Source of the DNA: Shewanella sp.
Lineage (GTDB): Bacteria > Pseudomonadota > Gammaproteobacteria > Enterobacterales > Shewanellaceae
DNA length: 5,355 nt
Direction: 5' to 3'
NCBI GenBank assembly: GCA_004195335.1
Contig: SDWK01000910.1
Coordinates: 1-5,355, forward strand
Shown: piece after piece, positions 1-5,355 of the stretch
How positions within the stretch are numbered: the first letter of the stretch is position 1
How the letters are laid out: every line of letters begins with the position of its first letter
The notes under the pieces: generated by a model
What the model saw: the letters and a program-made list of their open reading frames with translations, nothing else
Told to the model about the DNA's origin: nothing
Database searches by the model: none
Made by a program: the position numbers and the translations under genes

Positions 1-90
1 GTGCCTGTATCGTCCAAATAGTGAAAAAATGCTGTTAATTTTGAGATATTTCTTATACAAAATAGCTAACGATAATAAAGAAGATGCTTA

Positions 91-1119
91 ATGAAGTTCG
101 CGCAAAGTTATAAGCCAAATATGCAGGTAGGGGATCAATCTTACCCGGCCTATCAATTACGGAACTTGCTCCGATACCTGCAAGAGCATCAAGGCGAGGA
201 GGTGGCTCAGACACTGTGCTCACAGATTGGTGTGGGCATAAAAGAGCTGGAACACCTGCAACTTATCTATGTTTGGCAAGCAGATTTTGCGATGGAGTTC
301 CTGCAGCAATATACTCAGGATGCCGAAATCGGAGCCAAAGTGGGTTGTCAGTATTCAGTCGCTGATTTGGATTTTTTACTGAGTTTTTTTACCGAGTGTA
401 AAACCATTGGCGAGTGTCTGCAGTTTGTTGTCTCTCATCCCGAACGAGTGGGGAGCTTTACCGATACTTTGGTCAGCAATGAGGGAGGGAAGCTCAGGAT
501 CCGTTGGTTAAATACCGGTAAAATTGACCCCAAGCGCTATTCATGTCAGTTCCAGCATAGTGTCTGTGGTTTAGTTACTGTGGGAAGTGGGCTTGCGGGA
601 CAGCCTATTTTATTCGATAGCATTACTCTGGCTGAAGAAACGCGTAATGCAGATTATCTCTCCTCAGTCACGGGGGCCGAGATTAAATTTGGCGCTGAAT
701 TTAATGAATGGACAATCGATCACCGTTATCTGTCTCTTCCCGTTACCTATAAATTTAACGAGCGCATGATTAATAAGGAATCGGTAAAACAAACATCCTA
801 TATTGAATCTCTGCTCGAATTTTTAAGGCAATCCTTTCCTGATTGTCCGAACATGGAGCAGATGGCGATTCATCAAAATATCAGCGACAGGACACTGAGA
901 CGAAAGATTTCACAGGCTGGAACGAGTTATCAAAAGTTAGTCGATCAGGTTCGATGCCAAGCTGCTATCGCTTTGATTTTATCCGAAGAGAAGAGTATTG
1001 AAGATATCTCTGAGATCATGGGCTTCGGCGATGTGAGTCACTTCAGGCAGAGTTTTAAACATTGGCTCGGCCATCCTCCCGGGCATTTCTTGCGTTTAAA
1101 TGAGAAGCTAACTGGCTAG
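91..1119 (+). CDS. AraC-family transcriptional regulator (OruR/ArgR-like, Arabinose_bd + HTH_18)
   Basis: Cytoplasmic DNA-binding activator of 342 residues, a normal length for AraC regulators with the Arabinose_bd (PF12625-type) sensor domain. Residues about 18-210 form the effector domain; the stretch around I80-E118 (IGAKVGCQYSVADLDFLLS, then TIGECL) matches the usual 'G..vG...s.~dlg.L.f....~tl.e.l' signature. The C-terminal AraC double helix-turn-helix covers about 255-340. The first HTH has its recognition helix near SDRTLRRKIS (265-274); the second runs from SIEDISEIMGF (from 302) through SHFRQSFKHWLG and ends in the typical PPGHF. The start is chosen because AAAGAAG at 77-83 lies 7 nt upstream. 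It faces the two lipoprotein genes convergently and a hairpin terminator follows, so it is its own transcription unit. The inducer cannot be read from sequence. Control of the neighbouring lipoproteins is inferred from proximity only. Confidence 0.93.
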   Translation: MKFAQSYKPNMQVGDQSYPAYQLRNLLRYLQEHQGEEVAQTLCSQIGVGIKELEHLQLIYVWQADFAMEFLQQYTQDAEIGAKVGCQYSVADLDFLLSFFTECKTIGECLQFVVSHPERVGSFTDTLVSNEGGKLRIRWLNTGKIDPKRYSCQFQHSVCGLVTVGSGLAGQPILFDSITLAEETRNADYLSSVTGAEIKFGAEFNEWTIDHRYLSLPVTYKFNERMINKESVKQTSYIESLLEFLRQSFPDCPNMEQMAIHQNISDRTLRRKISQAGTSYQKLVDQVRCQAAIALILSEEKSIEDISEIMGFGDVSHFRQSFKHWLGHPPGHFLRLNEKLTG

Positions 1120-1137
1120 CTAAAAGTGGTTCACTGC

Positions 1138-1165
1138 GGCTATGGGAGGACCATAGCCTTAGTTT
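1138..1165 (+). terminator. Rho-independent terminator of the AraC-type gene
   Basis: A perfect 8-bp stem (GGCTATGG at 1138-1145, CCATAGCC at 1151-1158) with a 5-nt loop GAGGA is followed by TTAGTTT. It begins 19 nt after the regulator's stop codon. The T tract is interrupted and only moderate. Read on the minus strand, the same hairpin could slow transcription arriving from the convergent lipoprotein gene, but the minus-strand tail after the stem is not T-rich, so its main action should be on the + strand. Confidence 0.7.
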
Positions 1166-1211
1166 CATGTTTACGCGCCTGTCGACAATCCCTTTTCAAG
1201 AGCAGTCTAAA

Positions 1212-2393
1212 TTACGCCTGGCAATTGCCTATGGTGGGGGACAGTGAATCTATCCACTGTTTAATCAGTTCAATCGCTTCCGTGTGAACCAAACTTCGAC
1301 CTATGGGAGGCATTCTGTCTTTTGCGGAGTTCAATTCTTGTCTGTAGAGTAAAATCGAATGGTCTCCATCTCCGGGGACGATGTCGTAAGATAAGCCTTT
1401 AGCGCCTCCATCCCAACCGGGGGGCTGTTTACAGATCCCATATTGATAGCTTGTATGATCAATATGAAAACCGAGTCTTAGCCCGGAAATGCTCGCAAAA
1501 CCCTCGGCTCGGTGACAATGGGCACAGTTTATATCGATATATCCTTTCGCTCTCTGGGTCAGACTTTCACTGGTATCTGTTAGTGCCGGAGCGTGGGCTA
1601 CCTCATTCAGTTCGGGTAAGCCGATTAGTTGTGATTGACTCTTCCACATCTGTAATTGGTTGACTGTCTCGCCATTAAACTCAATATCATGGTTCAACAA
1701 GTGGGCCTTAAGACCAATCGGACTGATGGTACTGCTGCCACCTTTATTGATTTGGTGACATATTTTACACTCGGCTCGGCTCGGCACGTGATAATCGAAG
1801 CGTTCGACCTCTCCTTGATGGTTTAATGTATGAGGTATGTTGGCACCCGCCTGAACCAGCTTGGCTTCACCGTTTTTCCAAAGATAGGGGAGGCTGGTCC
1901 ACCCCAACTCTCGATGGATCAAAAGACGAGTTTCGATGAGTACTTCATTTTCCGGGTTGGTGACTTGAGTATCGAAAGGCATCGAAAAGGTTTTGGTTAA
2001 TATTGTCCCTATCGGAAATTGAAAGGTGTCGGTGGGATGAAAAATGGCCTGCTTTCCCTCGGGAATAAAGATGAATCGGTACTTGCTGGCATAATTGGTG
2101 AAAAGCTGTGTCGACAGGGTGTAGAGCATACCGGGTGTGACTGGCGCTGAACTTGGCGTCGATGGGTCGATAAATAGTCCGTACTGGGCCAAGTCGTCAC
2201 AATCTTCCTTCATTAATGCTTCCCAATTGATGCTACTTGTTGTCTGTTCGCACAGCGATGCAGGCGTTATTGGTGTATCGGGGAGTGAAGGTGTATCGAC
2301 AGTGGGTGATTCAATACTGTCAGCACCAGCATCCGAGCCACCGCACGCCGAGATGAGAAAGAGGGTTAAGAGTAGAGTGATTAGTTTTTGCAT
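1212..2393 (-). CDS. Stand-alone diheme c-type cytochrome lipoprotein (SO2930/HNE_0200-like, TIGR03806 family)
   Basis: Predicted exported electron-transfer lipoprotein of 393 residues. The N-terminus has a short basic and hydrophobic signal with lipobox ISAC, lipidated Cys17; Gly at +2 favours outer-membrane sorting. A Ser/Thr/Pro/Asp-rich tether (about 18-46) leads to the globular domain (48-393). Two heme c attachment motifs are visible: C209-KI-C212-H213 and C290-AH-C293-H294. Met361, in DRMPPIGRS, is a candidate axial ligand. Cys48, Cys65, Cys321 and Cys391 are also conserved in the neighbouring fusion protein and may form disulfides. The domain is clearly homologous to residues 526-883 of the upstream protein: over residues 95-114, 17 of 20 positions are identical. 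The start has a good ribosome site (AGGTGA at 2397-2402). The gene lies on the same strand as the fusion gene but behind a terminator, so it probably has its own promoter. The substrate and redox partner are unknown. Confidence 0.9.
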   Translation of the reverse strand: MQKLITLLLTLFLISACGGSDAGADSIESPTVDTPSLPDTPITPASLCEQTTSSINWEALMKEDCDDLAQYGLFIDPSTPSSAPVTPGMLYTLSTQLFTNYASKYRFIFIPEGKQAIFHPTDTFQFPIGTILTKTFSMPFDTQVTNPENEVLIETRLLIHRELGWTSLPYLWKNGEAKLVQAGANIPHTLNHQGEVERFDYHVPSRAECKICHQINKGGSSTISPIGLKAHLLNHDIEFNGETVNQLQMWKSQSQLIGLPELNEVAHAPALTDTSESLTQRAKGYIDINCAHCHRAEGFASISGLRLGFHIDHTSYQYGICKQPPGWDGGAKGLSYDIVPGDGDHSILLYRQELNSAKDRMPPIGRSLVHTEAIELIKQWIDSLSPTIGNCQA

Positions 2394-2442
2394 ACTTCAC
2401 CTATGAAGAACTAAGAGCCTTGCTACGCTGGCTCAATAAAAG

Positions 2443-2470
2443 AGCATAATCAGCGTTCGAGTAGAGTCAG
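2443..2470 (-). promoter_or_regulatory. Possible sigma70 promoter for the stand-alone diheme lipoprotein
   Basis: On the minus strand, CTGACT (2470-2465; 4 of 6 matches to TTGACA) is followed after 16 nt by TATGCT (2448-2443; 4 of 6 matches to TATAAT). It lies just past the terminator of the upstream gene and about 50 nt before the ATG at 2393, where a separate promoter would be expected. Each box is only a moderate match, so the call rests mainly on position. Confidence 0.3.
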
Positions 2471-2502
2471 AAATAAAAAAGGCCGGGGGAACCGGCCTTT
2501 TT
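2471..2502 (-). terminator. Strong bidirectional Rho-independent terminator after the fusion gene
   Basis: A GC-only 6-bp stem (GGCCGG at 2481-2486, CCGGCC at 2492-2497) with a 5-nt loop is flanked by six A on the left (2475-2480) and five T on the right (2498-2502), which can lengthen the stem. On the minus strand the hairpin is followed by TTTTTTATTT, an excellent U tract, 27 nt after the stop codon of the 883-residue lipoprotein. It separates that gene from the downstream paralog. The symmetry means it could also act on + strand transcription. Confidence 0.9.
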
Positions 2503-2528
2503 GCTGTGATAAGCCTACTGTGAGACGC

Positions 2529-5180
2529 TTATTGTGAACAGCTTGCCATAGGCAGGCGTTTTATCCATTCATAGATAAGGTCGACACCCTCTGCGTGAGA
2601 CAGGCTTCGGCCAATCTCCGGCATACGGTCACCCGGGATCATGGTGTCCATCCTGAAGTGAAGGATTGAGCGATCCGGCGCCGTAGGGACAACATCATAA
2701 CTCAGTGAGCCACCACCATAAGCAACCGGTGATTTACAGGTGCCATGAGAGAAGCCCTCATCTTCACTGTAGTCTCTCCAATACTCGAGCTTGAGCCCTG
2801 TGTTGGAAGCATTACCTTCAGGGCGGTGACAATGAGCACAGTTGATATCAAGATAGCCCTTTGCTGTCTTCATTAAGAGATCATCTGTCATTGCCGTTAG
2901 ATTAACTTCATCTCCGTCAGAGAACGCCGGAATGGTATCTATGGTACTGATGTCCGGTACTCCCTGGAGAATACCTGCAGCCTGCCATTTCAGTAGCTGG
3001 TTCATCGAGCCATCACTATAGAGGTAATCTTTATTCAGATGACGCGCCTTAGGACCGATAGGTACAAACACCGCAGGGCTGTCGGCATCGGCTTTAAACT
3101 GATGACATTGTTTACATTGGTTCATGCTTGGAACAATATAATCAAAGTCTAAGGTTTCACCGTTATGCGTCACCTGTTTAGCCTGAATTGCACCGGCTTT
3201 GGCCAACACTGCATCCGATTTATCTGCAGTAAAGATGTAAGGCAGTGCAGTCCAACCCGTTGAACGGCGGATCAATAATCGAATTTCGACCATATCTTCA
3301 TTTTCTATTCCGCGCTGATCCGTGTTTTCGGGTAAAGCGAAGGTTTTAGTGATCACGGTTCCGACGGGGAAATCCATACTCTCTTCTGCCGAATAGTCAG
3401 CCTTCTTGCCTTCGGGTACGAACACGAAACGATATTTACTGGCGTAATCGGTAAATAGCTGGGTGTTCATATCGTATGGCAAGCCACCTGAGTTTGCCCC
3501 AACCGTTGGATTCGATGCATCGGCAAACAGATTATAGTCAGACACATTTGGACAGTTTGCACCTAACAGTGCAGGCCAATTGACGTTGTCACCACTGGTT
3601 TCACACAGTGCTAAGTCACCATCACCGACCAAACCACCTTCGCCTTCCCCTATGGTGCCACCGCCGCCGATGAGGTTACCGCCATCACAGCCTTCGACTT
3701 CATCATCGACGCCACAACCAAAGGTCTCATCGCCAAATGTTACTGTGTGAACCGGTAAGCTCACTTGGGCACACTTCATGATGTCGGCTTGAGTCGGCTC
3801 ATATAATACATCTGCGATACTCATATCCGTGTTGTTGTTAGCGTAAAGCCGGCCAAATGAGACATCACCATTGTCGCTCGAGCAGACATTATCACTGCCA
3901 TCCTCGGCGAATGGGTTTTCCTGTAGACCTAAGTAAGCGGCAGTGCCGTTATTTGATAGCATTTCACCTAAGCCATCATAGAGCACACCCGGAAACTTAC
4001 CGTGGGTGAAGAGATAGGCTTTAATGATATCGTCGATAAGATAACCATTGGGCTTCTTACCATAGTCAGTAATGACGTTATCGTGAAGATAGATGTTACG
4101 TGGCGTAGGTCTCCAACCATCTTCAATCGGCTGACCGGGTTGACCGTAGTTAGCAACGAAGGAACCCATGTCTGGTTCGGCAATGAAGAAACTCGTTATT
4201 GCGATCCCCATGGTGTCGTGATTGGTGATCTCGTTATTGAAGATCTCAACATCATCGGTAGACAAAATGATCATGCCGGTACCCGGGGGAACAATATGTA
4301 CACCGGCAGGATTAGCCGAGGCGTTGGCGAAGTTTTTGGTGTTGTTATCGTACACTTTGTTGTTAAAAATTCGAACGCTTGAGCCATACCTATGGTTGTT
4401 GATGGGCAGATCAAAAACTAAAATACCACCGGTATTTCCCATGGCTTCGTTATCGTATACGTCGGCATACTTAGAGTTTTCAATTTCAATTCCGGCCACG
4501 TTCTCTTTAGCGATATTGCGGCGTACGACAATATACTGAGACTGACCTACGTAGATACCTGCATCGGCACTGCCGCGGACATAAGTATCTTCAATTAAGA
4601 TATTTTCACACTCGACGGGATAGAGACCATAGGCCCCATTTCCTTCATCGAGTTCACCTTCCCAAACGGTAGCGAGACGACGAAGAATGATCCCGTTAGT
4701 ATTTTTGAGCTTAATACCGTTATTCTTGGCTTCATTGACCGAGAGGTCTTGAATGATGACGTTGACGGCGTTCTGAACGAAAATGCCATCACCAGTGACA
4801 GATTCTGAAAAATCTAATACGGTCTCATTCATCCCGTATCCCATGATGGTGATATTTTTTGCGAGAGTACCATCGCCATCTACATCACCGTCGAAGAGCA
4901 GTGTCGAAGCTATCTTGAAATTGCCTTTAGGCAAGACGATGACATCATTACTCTGCGCATCGATAAGGGCTTCTTGGATCCGTATTGTGAGGTTTTCCCC
5001 ATCGGGGATCATGATTGCACCTTCGGGGAAACTGGGTCCCGGCTCGGGTGTTGGTGCAACTATCTCGGTTTCGTCTTCTACGATCGGCTCGTCATCATCC
5101 GATGAACAGCCTGCGATACTTAAGGCAACGGCACTGGCCACGATTGAGGGCAATAACCATGATGGTTTCTTGTTGAACAT
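2529..5180 (-). CDS. Fused parallel beta-helix / diheme c-type cytochrome lipoprotein (TIGR03805-like + TIGR03806-like)
   Basis: Predicted outer-membrane lipoprotein of 883 residues. The signal peptide ends in lipobox IAGC with Cys25 and Ser at +2. An acidic, Pro-rich tether (about 26-52) precedes the beta-helix (about 55-480). Successive 22-28-residue coils begin at GIFV (132), GIKL (155), YGLY (184), GIYV (208), GIEI (230) and GILV (252), each with N-x-I/V turns. Next come the PPGTGMIILSTDDVEIFNN stretch (298-316) and a less regular C-terminal part. A Gly/Glu/Asp linker (about 499-522) joins the cytochrome domain (526-883). Heme motifs are C689-KQ-C692-H693 and C781-AH-C784-H785; Met853 in DRMPEIGRS is a candidate axial ligand. 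Cys526, Cys543, Cys815 and Cys881 match the paralog. AGGAGA (5185-5190), 4 nt before the ATG, supports the start. No second signal peptide lies at the junction, so the reading frame is one exported polypeptide. The two families are known as paired or fused proteins of unknown function; a beta-helix that binds polysaccharide or another surface ligand, with redox chemistry attached, is inference. Confidence 0.92.
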   Translation of the reverse strand: MFNKKPSWLLPSIVASAVALSIAGCSSDDDEPIVEDETEIVAPTPEPGPSFPEGAIMIPDGENLTIRIQEALIDAQSNDVIVLPKGNFKIASTLLFDGDVDGDGTLAKNITIMGYGMNETVLDFSESVTGDGIFVQNAVNVIIQDLSVNEAKNNGIKLKNTNGIILRRLATVWEGELDEGNGAYGLYPVECENILIEDTYVRGSADAGIYVGQSQYIVVRRNIAKENVAGIEIENSKYADVYDNEAMGNTGGILVFDLPINNHRYGSSVRIFNNKVYDNNTKNFANASANPAGVHIVPPGTGMIILSTDDVEIFNNEITNHDTMGIAITSFFIAEPDMGSFVANYGQPGQPIEDGWRPTPRNIYLHDNVITDYGKKPNGYLIDDIIKAYLFTHGKFPGVLYDGLGEMLSNNGTAAYLGLQENPFAEDGSDNVCSSDNGDVSFGRLYANNNTDMSIADVLYEPTQADIMKCAQVSLPVHTVTFGDETFGCGVDDEVEGCDGGNLIGGGGTIGEGEGGLVGDGDLALCETSGDNVNWPALLGANCPNVSDYNLFADASNPTVGANSGGLPYDMNTQLFTDYASKYRFVFVPEGKKADYSAEESMDFPVGTVITKTFALPENTDQRGIENEDMVEIRLLIRRSTGWTALPYIFTADKSDAVLAKAGAIQAKQVTHNGETLDFDYIVPSMNQCKQCHQFKADADSPAVFVPIGPKARHLNKDYLYSDGSMNQLLKWQAAGILQGVPDISTIDTIPAFSDGDEVNLTAMTDDLLMKTAKGYLDINCAHCHRPEGNASNTGLKLEYWRDYSEDEGFSHGTCKSPVAYGGGSLSYDVVPTAPDRSILHFRMDTMIPGDRMPEIGRSLSHAEGVDLIYEWIKRLPMASCSQ

Positions 5181-5273
5181 AGCGTCTCCTGCTTATTTTT
5201 ATTATTCCCCCCTTAGATTGCACTGGCGTACCATATATGCAATGTGAAATCCGGCCAACAAGCTCGTAACATA

Positions 5274-5303
5274 ATTGTATCATTTGGTATTTTTGTACAA
5301 TAA
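5274..5303 (-). promoter_or_regulatory. Possible promoter of the fusion lipoprotein gene
   Basis: On the minus strand TACAAT (5279-5274; 5 of 6 matches to TATAAT) is preceded by TTGTAC (5300-5295) at a short 15-nt spacing, or by TTATTG (5303-5298) at 18 nt. This would give a leader of roughly 85-90 nt before the ATG at 5180. A rival pair nearer the gene is TTGTTG (5261-5256) with CATATA (5239-5234), spacing 16. The region is AT-rich, so chance matches are likely and the choice between the pairs is open. Confidence 0.3.
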
Positions 5304-5321
5304 AACACGTATATAGTGTTT
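5303..5321. repeat. Short inverted repeat upstream of the fusion gene, ending at the adapter junction
   Basis: AAACAC (5303-5308) and GTGTTT (5316-5321) are perfect 6-bp inverted arms around a 7-nt AT-rich centre. The right arm ends exactly where the adapter begins, so its true extent is unknown. It sits just upstream of the candidate promoter and next to the 8-bp palindrome TTGTACAA (5293-5300). It could be an operator half-site pair or chance in AT-rich DNA. Confidence 0.35.
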
Positions 5322-5355
5322 CTGTCTCTTATACACATCTGACGCTGCCGACGAA
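5322..5355 (+). other. Nextera (Tn5) sequencing adapter left on the contig end; not genomic
   Basis: Bases 5322-5340 are CTGTCTCTTATACACATCT, the 19-bp Tn5 mosaic end as read into the adapter. Bases 5341-5354 are GACGCTGCCGACGA, which is the reverse complement of the Nextera read-1 (i5-side) primer tail. The order and spacing are those of the commercial adapter, with no mismatch. The final A at 5355 would be the first base beyond it, possibly index sequence. The genomic part of the window therefore ends at about 5321. Confidence 0.97.

Noticed and set aside
41..68. TTGAGA (41-46) as a -35 box for the regulator gene
   Set aside because: No good -10 box lies at 16-18 nt (TAGCTA at 63-68 is poor), and TATACA at 54-59 lacks a matching -35, so no promoter is called in the 90-base leader.
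1771..1785. TCGGC repeated three times inside the stand-alone cytochrome gene, just before the first heme motif
   Set aside because: Three 5-bp units are too few for a convincing phase-variable tract and are explained by the codons for SRAE; the frame is intact.
2415..2434. Hairpin GAGCC...GGCTC in the leader of the stand-alone cytochrome
   Set aside because: Only a 5-bp stem with a 10-nt loop and no T tract; too weak to call a terminator or attenuator.
4002..4539. Overlapping + strand ORFs of 126 and 105 codons opposite the beta-helix coding region
   Set aside because: They lie wholly antisense to a well-supported gene, show no recognisable domain or clear ribosome site, and overlap each other in different frames.
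4783..5247. A + strand ORF of 154 codons covering the 5' end of the fusion gene and its leader
   Set aside because: Its Ser/Pro/Ile-rich composition is what the complement of the lipoprotein's acidic, Gly-rich coding sequence would give; it has no family resemblance.
5243..5258. TGTGA half of a possible CRP site (5243-5247)
   Set aside because: The opposite half, six bases on, reads GCCAA rather than TCACA, so the site is not supported.
5322..5340. Tn5-type mosaic end as evidence of a natural transposon
   Set aside because: It is followed directly by the commercial Nextera primer tail at the very end of the contig, so it is a library adapter.

Overview
The window reads as one end-to-end contig from a Gram-negative bacterium, most likely a marine gammaproteobacterium of the Shewanella/Alteromonadales kind. 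That placement is inferred from moderate GC, an AraC/OruR-type regulator, outer-membrane-type lipoprotein signals and CXXCH cytochromes; no phylogenetic marker is present. The last 34 bases are not genomic. They match the reverse complement of the Nextera (Tn5) mosaic end plus the i5-side sequencing primer, so the genomic sequence stops near base 5321.

Layout from left to right: a short 5' leader (1-90); an AraC-family regulator on the + strand (91-1119) followed by a hairpin terminator; a stand-alone lipoprotein with two c-type heme motifs on the - strand (1212-2393), convergent with the regulator; a 135-bp gap with a strong bidirectional terminator and a possible promoter; an 883-residue lipoprotein on the - strand (2529-5180) that joins a right-handed parallel beta-helix to a second copy of the same diheme domain; and an AT-rich upstream region cut off by the adapter (5181-5321).

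The beta-helix part resembles the family described by TIGR03805. The diheme part resembles TIGR03806, now called the SO2930-type diheme cytochromes. These two families are known to occur as neighbouring exported proteins of unknown function and are sometimes fused. Here they are fused in one lipoprotein, and an extra free-standing copy of the cytochrome domain lies directly downstream. Both proteins should be exported by Sec, lipidated, loaded with heme in the periplasm and anchored in the outer membrane. A reasonable but unproven picture is a substrate-binding beta-helix scaffold carrying its own electron-transfer domain, with a second diheme lipoprotein as partner or alternative. The AraC protein is the only candidate local regulator. 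No mobile element, CRISPR array or RNA gene was seen.
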